Shown here: positions 6,529 through 13,131 of the stretch, piece after piece
Layout of the letters: every line of letters starts with the position of its first letter
Position numbering within the stretch: the stretch's first letter is position 1
From: Candidatus Saccharimonadota bacterium
GTDB taxonomy: Bacteria > Patescibacteriota > Saccharimonadia > Saccharimonadales > SLHW01
DNA length: 16,117 bases
Assembly (NCBI GenBank): GCA_007135955.1
Contig: SLHW01000006.1
Span: 1-16,117 of the forward strand
Direction of reading: 5' to 3'
Notes under the pieces: generated by a model
Database searches by the model: none
What the model saw: the letters and a program-made list of their open reading frames with translations, nothing else
What the model was told of the DNA's origin: nothing
Program-made: the position numbers and the translations under genes

Positions 6529-7638
6529 ATGAAAAAACAGCTGCTTCCAATATTTACCTTTGCAAAAATAGATATCCGTCGGCTCTTTCGAGACAAGGTA
6601 GGTATATTCTTTGTATTTGTTTTTCCGTTAATCTTTTTGCTGGTGTTTGGTGGGCTTTTTGGACAAGATCGAGATATCTCTTTTAATATCGCTTTACTAA
6701 ATCAATCAGAGAGTGAGTTTGCGGCAGAATTTGAGCAGCAACTGATTGATAATGAAATTTTTACTGTTAATGAAGATGTTACTTCTCTTGATATTGCACA
6801 AGAGGATATGAATCGTGGTTCACTTGACGCGGTGGTGACGCTACCGGAAGGCTTTGGTGAGATTGATCCTGAGGCAGGTTTTCCAAGAGGTAACGTTGAA
6901 ATTCTCTATGATCGTGGTAACGAGCAAGCCGGCGTGACACTAGGGTCTATAATGGAGAGTATTTTCGCTGACATTAACGCCGAACTGGTGCCTGTTGAGA
7001 CACCATTTTCCGTTGCTGTCGAAGCTACAGAAATTGAAGGACTGACGACGCTTGATTACATATTTTCTGGACTGCTTGGATTTACAATATTATCTTTGGG
7101 GGTATTTGGCCCGACCACAGTATTCCCACGTATGAAAGAAAAAGGTATCATTCGGAGATATCATACGACGCCCATTAAGGTGTGGCAGTATTTTGCTGGC
7201 AATGTTTTGTCTAATTCGTTCGTCGGGCTGCTCGCGGTGGCAGTCATGTTTATCGTGGCAGTACTGCTGTTTAACGTCAATATGCGCGGCGACTACTTAA
7301 GCTTAGCGATTCTTACAATTTTCGGTACGATTGTGCTGTTTGGTGTTGGATTAGCTGCTGGTGGTTGGGCTAAGAACGAAATGCAAGCTGCACCACTAGC
7401 TAATCTGGTGGCTTTTCCAATGATGTTCCTTTCCGGCGTGTTCTTTCCAAGGTTTTTGATGCCAGAGTGGCTACAGACGGTATCTGACTTCTTGCCACTC
7501 ACGCCGTTAATCGACGGACTACGACTGATTATCACCGAAGGAAGGACATTGCTTGAAATTGGACCAGAGCTAGCGATGCTAGGTGGCTGGATGATTATTA
7601 TTTATGCAATCGCCTTCAAGGTGTTTCGTTGGGAATAG
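6529..7638 (+). CDS. ABC-2 type transporter permease
   Basis: The 369-residue protein has the ABC-2 layout: a basic N-terminus, a first membrane helix (about 24-45), a large external domain of about 130 residues, and then five helices (roughly 178-198, 222-247, 258-280, 287-305, 343-365). The segment MPEWLQTVSDFLPLTPLIDGLR before the last helix is typical of the family. It forms the membrane channel for the ATPase encoded just upstream, probably as a homodimer working in export. The start is 2 bases after the ATPase stop; AAGGAG lies within the 3' end of the ATPase gene, so translation is likely coupled. A terminator follows at 7681. Confidence 0.93.
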   Translation: MKKQLLPIFTFAKIDIRRLFRDKVGIFFVFVFPLIFLLVFGGLFGQDRDISFNIALLNQSESEFAAEFEQQLIDNEIFTVNEDVTSLDIAQEDMNRGSLDAVVTLPEGFGEIDPEAGFPRGNVEILYDRGNEQAGVTLGSIMESIFADINAELVPVETPFSVAVEATEIEGLTTLDYIFSGLLGFTILSLGVFGPTTVFPRMKEKGIIRRYHTTPIKVWQYFAGNVLSNSFVGLLAVAVMFIVAVLLFNVNMRGDYLSLAILTIFGTIVLFGVGLAAGGWAKNEMQAAPLANLVAFPMMFLSGVFFPRFLMPEWLQTVSDFLPLTPLIDGLRLIITEGRTLLEIGPELAMLGGWMIIIYAIAFKVFRWE

Positions 7639-7680
7639 CAGCAGGTTAGCAATTAGGAAATAGCTAAAAGTGGAAAATAC

Positions 7681-7708
7681 AAAATTACTTGATCCGTCAA
7701 GTAGTTTT
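7681..7708 (+). terminator. Intrinsic terminator of the ABC exporter operon
   Basis: A 12-bp stem (AAAATTACTTGA / TCAAGTAGTTTT, one U-G wobble) with a TCCG loop ends in a short T run. It lies 43 bases after the permease stop and ahead of the next promoter. Confidence 0.7.
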
Positions 7709-7738
7709 AACAATTAGAATAATGAGGTGCACTACAGA

Positions 7739-7767
7739 TTGCAAACAAGACATAAGTGTGATATAAT
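7739..7767 (+). promoter_or_regulatory. Near-consensus extended -10 promoter giving a leaderless mRNA
   Basis: TTGCAA (7739-7744), a 17-base spacer and a perfect TATAAT (7762-7767) preceded by TGA (TGn) make the strongest promoter in the window. The -10 ends 6 bases before the ATG at 7774, so the transcript should begin at or within a base or two of the start codon. There is no ribosome site. Confidence 0.75.
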
Positions 7768-7773
7768 ATATAT

Positions 7774-8409
7774 ATGTCAGAACATGATCCACGGCAAGGC
7801 AGCCTTTTTGAAATAGAAGACTCGACTTTTTATTCTCCGACCACAGAGCCAGCGAGTCACGAGGCGCGTACGGATTCATCGATTAAGCCTGTAGTTGACG
7901 GTGTATATCCTGAATATGAGACCGCAGATAGGTTAGTTGATAAGAATCCTGGACCACATGTTTCTATTCTTGAGCGAAATCGAGAGCTTGGTAGGGTTAT
8001 AAACAAGCTGGCTTCAATAAGTAGGGCAGAGGGCTTTAAGAAAGCCGACACCATACCTGGTCTTCGGGATGAGATAGTAGGTCGTTACGGTACGGGCTAC
8101 GAAGAAGTAAGGGAAAACACCGTTAGCAAATCCGAGAGAGTGGCAATAGAAGTGCCTGAAAATTTTGCAAAAGCCTGGGGACTGGAACAAGTTACTGCAA
8201 ATATCAGCGATTCGATAAGTATACACAAAATTGAGGAAGCAATGGCAGAAGAATACCGTCAGTTTGACGCATGGTTTGGCGGATCTGGCGGAGGTGTTAA
8301 GCGGCGTGACGCAATAAGGCGGTGGCTTAATTATCAAGAAAGAAAGCTCACCGACCAGCGCACAAGACGACCAAATGTTGAGTATCCACGCCACCCGCGT
8401 TCTCGGTAG
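7774..8409 (+). CDS. Unrecognised soluble protein, first gene of a two-gene unknown unit
   Basis: The 211-residue protein has no signal peptide or membrane helix. It starts with about 60 residues that look disordered and acidic (with RQGSLFEIED at 7-16), then a charged helical core (about 63-165), then a Gly-rich turn WFGGSGGGVKRRDAIRRWL (168-185), and finally a strongly basic tail (RTRRPNVEYPRHPRSR-like, 196-211). The basic end could contact nucleic acid, though no known DNA-binding fold is recognised. It sits behind a near-consensus promoter that appears to make a leaderless message, and 40 bases before a second unknown gene. I do not recognise a family. Confidence 0.78.
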   Translation: MSEHDPRQGSLFEIEDSTFYSPTTEPASHEARTDSSIKPVVDGVYPEYETADRLVDKNPGPHVSILERNRELGRVINKLASISRAEGFKKADTIPGLRDEIVGRYGTGYEEVRENTVSKSERVAIEVPENFAKAWGLEQVTANISDSISIHKIEEAMAEEYRQFDAWFGGSGGGVKRRDAIRRWLNYQERKLTDQRTRRPNVEYPRHPRSR

Positions 8410-8449
8410 TAATTTTTCAGCAACGAGCAGCAAATAGGAGAATTTATAA

Positions 8450-9226
8450 ATGAGTTTATTAGAAAAACCAGAACTAGAAAGACAGCTGCCGTTTGTACAT
8501 GTAGTCCAGCCTGAAGCCGTTGGTCTCGCAGCAGAAGACTATAACGATGTTACAAAGGAAGAAAAAACCTTTGCTACGATTGATAACTATCGTTCAATAT
8601 TACTCGACGTACCGAGAAATAGGCCATCTGCTGCCGCCTATGTTGATGGTGAAACACGTCAGTTACGGTTCATTGCTTTGTCAGCCGAAGAATCTATGCT
8701 GATAACAAGAAACACTAAAAAGCTAGGCGAAGCTGCAGTGACGCGTACATTGGCTGCTCGTCCGAGGCCGCTTACCGATACTGACAGGCAGGCAGCTTCC
8801 CGATCCGGGCTTCATGTAATTGAAGGCTATCAAAAAAATATGCAGCGCTATCTCAAAAATGCGTTATCACCTGATGTTGACCGTATGGAGCATATGAAAG
8901 AATACGCACACCACCGTAATTTAAGTAGAAAAAAAGGCTACGGTATGCGAAGTGATATTGCCTGGTTTCGTAGTCGGATAATAGATGAAACGTTTGATGC
9001 AATAAGTCGCCAGCAAAAAGTCAATGATGGCTCATGGAAAACAGAAGACGAACAGCGTGCTCGTCGAGCACTAGACTACCGATTATTTTTTGATGGAGAC
9101 AGGCAGAGGCCAGTTGACAATTGGGAAAAGTTTCTTGATTTTGAGATAGAATACTGGGGGCACAAAATAGCGTTATTTAAATCACAGATATGGCAAGCCG
9201 AAAAAATACTAAGAAAACAAGCATAA
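8450..9226 (+). CDS. Unrecognised soluble protein, second gene of the unknown unit
   Basis: The 258-residue protein is soluble, basic and mostly helical by eye. Its first 110 residues contain a likely alpha/beta segment (YRSILLDVPRNRPSAAAYVDG, then QLRFIALSAEES at about 71-82). The middle is Arg/His-rich (EHMKEYAHHRNLSRKKGYGMRSDIAWFRSRIIDE, about 145-178). The C-terminal third is helical and rich in Trp, Phe and Lys (228-258). No catalytic motif is obvious. An AGGAG site lies 9 bases before the ATG, unlike the gene upstream. The last 37 bases overlap the start of the dus gene. No cysteine is present in the protein. Function unknown; co-transcription with its neighbours is likely. Confidence 0.8.
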   Translation: MSLLEKPELERQLPFVHVVQPEAVGLAAEDYNDVTKEEKTFATIDNYRSILLDVPRNRPSAAAYVDGETRQLRFIALSAEESMLITRNTKKLGEAAVTRTLAARPRPLTDTDRQAASRSGLHVIEGYQKNMQRYLKNALSPDVDRMEHMKEYAHHRNLSRKKGYGMRSDIAWFRSRIIDETFDAISRQQKVNDGSWKTEDEQRARRALDYRLFFDGDRQRPVDNWEKFLDFEIEYWGHKIALFKSQIWQAEKILRKQA

Positions 9227-10242
9227 ACATTTGGAGTAAATTACCAAAGCCATATTTCATATTGGCACCGATGGATGATGTTACTGATACGGTGTTTCGT
9301 CGGATTGTTGGTGAGTGTGCTGCGCCGGATATTTTCTTTACAGAATTTGTAAATGTCGACGGATTGCAGAGTCCTGGGCGTGAACGACTGCTGAACCGAT
9401 TGCAATTTACTAGCGTAGAGCAGCCATTGATTGCTCAGGTATGGGGTAAAGATCCAGAGAGGTACTATCAAACCGCTAAAGAGCTAGCTGATGGGACATT
9501 TGCTGAAGAATCAAGTGGTCTCATGGATGTCAATTATGCCGGAATAGATATAAATATGGGTTGTCCAGACAAAGCTGTTGTTAAAAACGGCTGCTGTGTG
9601 GCACTGGTCAATGACCGCCCACTTGCACAAGAAATAATTCAAGCAACCAAAGAAGGTGCTGCTGGTAGATTACCAGTTAGTGTTAAAACTAGGCTTGGTT
9701 TTAATGAGGTTGACTATTCATGGCCAGAGTTTTTACTTGGGCAGGATATTGCAGCTCTAACTATGCATGGTCGTACTCGTAAGCAGATGAGTAAAGTGCC
9801 GGCTGACTGGAGTGCTATCGGTAAAGTACGTGAGTTGCGAGATAGGCTAAACGCAGACACCTCGATTATTGGCAATGGGGATGTCATGAGCTATCAACAA
9901 GGAATCGAGCTAGCGGCGAAACATCAGCTCGATGGCATCATGATTGGTCGCGGTATTTTTCATGATCCGTATGTATTCGCAAAAAATAGTCCGTGGCGTG
10001 AGACGGTTGCACTCAAGCGACTTGAGCTTTATAGAAAGCATGTGCAACTGTTTGCTGAAACTTGGGGCGAGAATGGTCGAAATGTACGAGTGCTCAATAA
10101 ATTTTGCAAAGTGTATATCAACGACTTTGGCGGAGCAAAAAACCTAAGAGAGCAGCTAATGAATGCAAAAAATACCACTGAGCTATCAAGGCTACTAGAA
10201 GAAGCAATTGATTACACTGCCACACAATCAAAAATAGCCTAA
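9190..10242 (+). CDS. dus: tRNA-dihydrouridine synthase (Dus family)
   Basis: The 350-residue flavoprotein has the Dus TIM-barrel signatures: APMDDVTD (26-33) at the first strand, NMGCP with catalytic Cys125 (122-126) and a basic VVKNG after it, SVKTRLGF (164-171), TMHGRTRKQ (191-199), GNGDV (228-232) and IMIGRGIF (250-257) binding FMN phosphate. It reduces specific uridines in tRNA D-loops with NADPH. The ATG at 9190 lies inside the 3' end of the previous gene (37-base overlap). It is kept because the next Met is part of the APMDDV motif and no in-frame alternative start lies between. No ribosome site is visible. It ends 8 bases from the convergent esterase gene. Which uridine it modifies (DusA, B or C type) is not resolved. 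Confidence 0.93.
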   Translation: MASRKNTKKTSINIWSKLPKPYFILAPMDDVTDTVFRRIVGECAAPDIFFTEFVNVDGLQSPGRERLLNRLQFTSVEQPLIAQVWGKDPERYYQTAKELADGTFAEESSGLMDVNYAGIDINMGCPDKAVVKNGCCVALVNDRPLAQEIIQATKEGAAGRLPVSVKTRLGFNEVDYSWPEFLLGQDIAALTMHGRTRKQMSKVPADWSAIGKVRELRDRLNADTSIIGNGDVMSYQQGIELAAKHQLDGIMIGRGIFHDPYVFAKNSPWRETVALKRLELYRKHVQLFAETWGENGRNVRVLNKFCKVYINDFGGAKNLREQLMNAKNTTELSRLLEEAIDYTATQSKIA

Positions 10243-10250
10243 ACGATAAG

Positions 10251-11144
10251 CTAGCTTTGATGGCTTGAGAGGAATTCCCAAATTACTTGAGTCGAACGTG
10301 GAACTTCATTGGGCAGTGTCCAGAGCCGCCAGCTGGGCCAGCGATGCGAGGTTTCATAAATGAGTTGTTCAAGTTGACGGTTTGTATCATTTTGCCAAGT
10401 GTAGCGCGTAAAGATATCTTCTGTAGTCGCCTGCTTGCCTGTTAAGTCATATTGCTCAGCCCATATATCTGCACTATCAAATGCAGGTAAAAACGTAAAA
10501 CCAGCTACATCTGGCTGCATTTCTTTGAGAGGAACATAAGCATCAGCTGTGCCGTTAACCAGCAGTAAGGGTGCTGTAGCGTTACTAATATCTAATAGGG
10601 TATTCTTATCACCGACTCCGCTCATAACAGCTGCTCCGGCAGTAAAGATATCTGGTGCATCATTCAATAGTTTTTGTGCCAAGATGCCACCATTGGAAAA
10701 ACCAACAATGTAGATTCGAGATGCATCAACAGTGTAGTTTTGCTCAATCGCTTCAATCATTTTTAACACGAAAGCAGCGTCAGCAGCATTATTTTGCCAA
10801 GCCCAGCCACAGCAAAAAGTACCATTCCAGGAGTTGCGTAGCCCACTAGGGAGCGCTAGAATGGCATCCTCTTGCTCGGCTAGTAGGTGTAGCCCAGAAT
10901 AAGCTGCAAACCACTCAGCTCGATCACGGTAGCCATGCAAACCAATTATCAACGGCTGAGGGTCTGTGTTTTTTGGTGAAGCATTTACAATTTTGTAGTG
11001 ACGATTTTTCCCATCTACTACAAGGGATTCGCTAAACGAAATAAACAAGCGTCGATCACCAGGAGTAAAAACCACTAGCACAACTACTAGAAAAGTAATC
11101 GTTAGTAGTAGCAAAATAGTGAAGAGTACAAGAATAAGTCGCAT
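10251..11144 (-). CDS. Membrane-anchored alpha/beta-hydrolase esterase, PHB-depolymerase/LpqC-like
   Basis: The 297-residue protein starts with an uncleaved signal anchor (residues 2-26, nearly all Leu, Val, Ile) and then an external alpha/beta-hydrolase domain. Visible are the oxyanion-side LIIGLHGYRD (65-74), the nucleophile elbow GFSNGG with Ser150, Asp201 in NGTADAYVP and His267 in ETSHRW. NGTFCCGWAWQNNAADAAFV (107-126) matches the loop of the extracellular esterase family that includes poly(3-hydroxybutyrate) depolymerases, feruloyl esterases and LpqC. The real substrate is unknown; a surface ester on host or envelope polymers fits its location. The ATG at 11144 is preferred over the GTG at 11153, because an extended -10 (TGCGATACT) ends right beside the GTG, 9 bases before the ATG. 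Confidence 0.87.
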   Translation of the reverse strand: MRLILVLFTILLLLTITFLVVVLVVFTPGDRRLFISFSESLVVDGKNRHYKIVNASPKNTDPQPLIIGLHGYRDRAEWFAAYSGLHLLAEQEDAILALPSGLRNSWNGTFCCGWAWQNNAADAAFVLKMIEAIEQNYTVDASRIYIVGFSNGGILAQKLLNDAPDIFTAGAAVMSGVGDKNTLLDISNATAPLLLVNGTADAYVPLKEMQPDVAGFTFLPAFDSADIWAEQYDLTGKQATTEDIFTRYTWQNDTNRQLEQLIYETSHRWPSWRLWTLPNEVPRSTQVIWEFLSSHQS

Positions 11145-11153
11145 AACTAACAC

Positions 11154-11162
11154 AGTATCGCA
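11154..11162 (-). promoter_or_regulatory. Extended -10 for the esterase gene
   Basis: On the minus strand TGCGATACT (TGn plus GATACT) ends 9 bases before the ATG at 11144, giving a leader of only 2-3 bases. The same 9-base spacing is seen at 5758 and 14104. No ribosome site is present. Confidence 0.45.
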
Positions 11163-11179
11163 TAAATATCGGGAAGCAA

Positions 11180-11208
11180 TTACAGTTTTTGCTGGTATCT
11201 GATAAAAT
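11180..11208 (+). promoter_or_regulatory. Promoter of the CAU-anticodon tRNA gene
   Basis: TTACAG (11180-11185), a 17-base spacer and TAAAAT (11203-11208) preceded by TGA (extended -10). The predicted start near 11215 leaves a 9-base leader before the mature tRNA. Confidence 0.6.
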
Positions 11209-11223
11209 GGGGCAGTTAACCAC

Positions 11224-11299
11224 GGGGGTGTAGCTCAGTGGTTAGAGCAGTCGGCTCATAACCGATTGGTCGCTGGTTCGATCCCAGCCACCCCCACCA
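11224..11299 (+). tRNA. tRNA with CAU anticodon, elongator type (tRNA-Met or lysidine tRNA-Ile2)
   Basis: A 76-base tRNA with encoded CCA. The acceptor stem is fully paired (GGGGGTG / CACCCCC), with a D stem GCTC/GAGC, an anticodon stem GTCGG/CCGAT around loop CTCATAA (anticodon CAT), a variable loop TGGTC and a T stem GCTGG/CCAGC. The paired first base pair rules out the initiator. D arm, anticodon arm (CGGCTCATAACCG), variable loop and T stem all look more like bacterial tRNA-Ile2, whose C34 is changed to lysidine by TilS to read AUA, than like elongator Met. That comparison is from memory. The initiator Met tRNA is a separate gene at 14635. Confidence 0.95.
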
Positions 11300-11325
11300 C
11301 GTCGAAGTCTTTTCAGTCAAATGTC

Positions 11326-11358
11326 AAAAAAGCGCAATTAAATGGCGCTTTTTTCTTT
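11326..11358 (+). terminator. Intrinsic terminator of the tRNA gene
   Basis: A 10-bp stem AAAAAAGCGC / GCGCTTTTTT with a 9-base loop (AATTAAATG) lies 27 bases after the CCA end and finishes in a T run. Confidence 0.85.
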
Positions 11359-11380
11359 TGACTTTTGAAGCTTCTCCTTT

Positions 11381-11410
11381 TCCGATTGATGAATCCTCTC
11401 ATCAATCGGA
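11381..11410. repeat. Perfect 12-bp inverted repeat (hairpin), role unclear
   Basis: TCCGATTGATGA and TCATCAATCGGA form a perfect 12-bp stem with a 6-base loop (ATCCTC). It is not followed by a good T run on either strand, although the flanks hold CCTTTT and, on the minus strand, AAAAGG. It lies in the gap after the tRNA terminator and before the REP-like sequence, 105 bases beyond the end of the uppP gene. It might end uppP transcription or be part of a small interspersed repeat. Confidence 0.6.
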
Positions 11411-11420
11411 CCTTTTGCGA

Positions 11421-11447
11421 GTCGAATGACGCTGAGTTTGTCGAAGT
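11421..11447. repeat. REP-like short interspersed repeat remnant
   Basis: TGACGCTGAGTTTGTCGAAG (11428-11447) closely resembles a short repeat I recall from intergenic regions of many bacteria, whose core on the other strand is CTTCGACAAGCTCAG. Here the core differs by one base. GTCGAA also appears at 11421-11426, and GTCGAAG at 11301-11307. No transposase is nearby. The identification relies on memory of the motif. Confidence 0.4.
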
Positions 11448-11514
11448 GATAGTTAATTCAAATTTCAAATAGTTGATTTGTGAAGTTTTTTTATTCCAGC
11501 TGTATGCTGTGAAA

Positions 11515-12363
11515 TTAGATAATATCTAGCAGTACCAAAGCCGCTAATACCCAGACATAATAACTAAAGACGCGAAAGCGAGCCTGGTACAAGAGCCATA
11601 GTACAGCTAGGAGAGCTCCAGTCCCGACAATGGCGGAAACTACAAAACCAACAACAAAAGCTGACGGCTGGATGAGTATTGGCTGGCTGTCGGTTAGCAC
11701 AATAAGTAGCTGCACGCTTGATGCCGCTAAGATAGTTGGAATTGCCAAAAAGAAACTATAGGTTGCCGCCCATTTACGCTTAAGGCCTAGGTATAGCGCA
11801 ATGGCTATCGTTAGCCCACTGCGTGATAGTCCGGGCAGCAATGCAAAGCCTTGTGCGACTCCAATTAGTATGGCCACTCGAGCCGTTAAATCACTTGGAC
11901 CATAGTTGTTTTTATCGACAGAATCCGTCCACCAGAGCAGCAGCCCAGTAATGATCAGATTTATTGCTATTGCGTAGGGTGAATCAAATACTGCAGTGCC
12001 ACTTAGTAGGATAATAAAACCAATTAAGCCAGTTGCCGTTAGTGACAATAGGCTGTACCCAACTAATCTTAGGTATCGGTTTTGTTTGTTGAAGAACGAA
12101 GTAATGCCCTGTGTAATTTCTTGTCTTATTCCAAGGAGAGCTTTGGCGAGCTCTTTGCGAAAAACGATGCCGATTGATACCAGTGTGCCTACATGTACCA
12201 CCAGGTCGAACAATATAAGCTCTGACGAAGCAGGTGACGGCAACTGTGAGCCATTTTCAATTAGCCAATGCTGTAGCAAAGCAAGGTGACTGGTTGAGCT
12301 AACAGGGAAGAACATAAATATTCCTTGCACAATCCCGAGTAAAATTGCCTCTAGTAGTGTCAT
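11515..12363 (-). CDS. uppP: Undecaprenyl-diphosphate phosphatase-like protein (UppP/BacA family), divergent motif 1
   Basis: The 282-residue polytopic protein has the two hallmark regions of BacA. Motif 1 near the N-terminus reads GIVQGIFMFFPVSSTSHL (10-27), and motif 2 reads LLPGLSRSGLTIAIAL (175-190) with the key Arg181. Eight or so helices and the length fit the family. The known role is removal of a phosphate from C55-PP outside the membrane to recycle the lipid carrier for peptidoglycan and other polymers. It also confers bacitracin resistance when overproduced. In the usual motif (E/Q)GLTEFLP the second Glu is essential in E. coli; here that position is Met17, and the Gly of SSTGH is Ser. 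Activity is therefore less certain. The start ATG follows GAGG by only 4 bases. Confidence 0.86.
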   Translation of the reverse strand: MTLLEAILLGIVQGIFMFFPVSSTSHLALLQHWLIENGSQLPSPASSELILFDLVVHVGTLVSIGIVFRKELAKALLGIRQEITQGITSFFNKQNRYLRLVGYSLLSLTATGLIGFIILLSGTAVFDSPYAIAINLIITGLLLWWTDSVDKNNYGPSDLTARVAILIGVAQGFALLPGLSRSGLTIAIALYLGLKRKWAATYSFFLAIPTILAASSVQLLIVLTDSQPILIQPSAFVVGFVVSAIVGTGALLAVLWLLYQARFRVFSYYVWVLAALVLLDII

Positions 12364-12423
12364 AAAGCCTCTTTGTTAAAAAATATTGAAACAGCTTGGC
12401 GCTTATTGCTTATCATCGTTATG

Positions 12424-12429
12424 ATTATA
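12424..12429 (-). promoter_or_regulatory. Candidate -10 of the uppP gene
   Basis: A perfect TATAAT on the minus strand, in the 138-base gap between uppP and the two-gene unit upstream. It lies 60 bases before the ATG, and the predicted leader of about 54 bases contains AAAGAGG. The -35 is weak. It suggests uppP has its own promoter rather than depending on the upstream pair. Confidence 0.4.
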
Positions 12430-12501
12430 CGTTGCTCGTAAGCTACACAAAAACAATCTTTCACTTTAGTCATAGGATGGCCTACTTTTGGCTTTTGTGA
12501 C

Positions 12502-13131
12502 TTAGATAAGACCAGTTACTATGGCGGAAAGTAGCCAACCGATAACGATTAACGCTCCCGAGCCCCAGAGCAAGGTGAATTGCTCGTCTTTTTTGTTGCG
12601 AGCAATTAGCAGTGCAAAAAATAGAGATAATACTAGGGGTAGCAATACCAGCATTAGGTAGCCAATCAGACTGATTATTACTTCAAGACTAGGTTGCGCG
12701 AACAGCAAGAATAGCTCGTTTTGCTGAGTGGACTGTAGCCGAATTGGCTCGATGCCACCGACAACTAATCCGATTAGGCCGTATACCCATAGTGGTCTCG
12801 GTTGCTTTAGTGCTGATTTGAGCTTCTTGAAGTCTTTTGTAATTTTGTCTGAAAATTTTACGCCCCTGTTTTGAAAAAAATCAAACAGTAGGTATATGCC
12901 AAGCAATATAATCAAGCCATTTATCAACAATCCGACGTATAGTGCAATCTGGTTGACTAGCCAGTATTGCCAGGGTACTGCAGTACTGGCCAAGTAGCTA
13001 ATACCCAAGCCCGTTAGTAGCCAAAAAATTTTATTTTTTTTGGCAGATTGCTCACCAACTAATAACGAGGCGATAATTAGTATGACGACTGACCAAGCTA
13101 CTGGCTGGACAATAAACTCAGGCAGCAACAC
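12502..13131 (-). CDS. Unrecognised polytopic membrane protein
   Basis: The 209-residue protein has about six hydrophobic helices (roughly 7-26, 34-53, 60-83, 114-131, 148-177, 186-208), with a basic cytoplasmic loop at 90-113. Two three-helix halves separated by a charged linker faintly recall the CcdA/DsbD transmembrane module, but there are no cysteines where that family needs them (the corresponding spot reads GGIEPIRLQS). The start is a GTG whose first base is the last base of the upstream gene's TAG; GAGGAG about 6 bases upstream supports it. It is translationally coupled to the six-cysteine protein, so the two products probably work together in the membrane. No family is recognised with confidence. 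Confidence 0.75.
   Translation of the reverse strand: MLLPEFIVQPVAWSVVILIIASLLVGEQSAKKNKIFWLLTGLGISYLASTAVPWQYWLVNQIALYVGLLINGLIILLGIYLLFDFFQNRGVKFSDKITKDFKKLKSALKQPRPLWVYGLIGLVVGGIEPIRLQSTQQNELFLLFAQPSLEVIISLIGYLMLVLLPLVLSLFFALLIARNKKDEQFTLLWGSGALIVIGWLLSAIVTGLI

Noticed and set aside
8014..8433. Minus-strand open frame of 139 codons
   Set aside because: It lies wholly opposite the 7774-8409 gene, has an unlikely composition without domain pattern, and has no promoter or ribosome site of its own.
11145..11153. GTG start for the esterase at 11153
   Set aside because: It would place the start directly against the extended -10 (11154-11162), before the expected transcription start; the ATG at 11144 fits better.
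11381..11410. Hairpin as an ordinary rho-independent terminator
   Set aside because: The stem is strong but no adequate T run follows on either strand, so it was listed as a repeat of unclear role.
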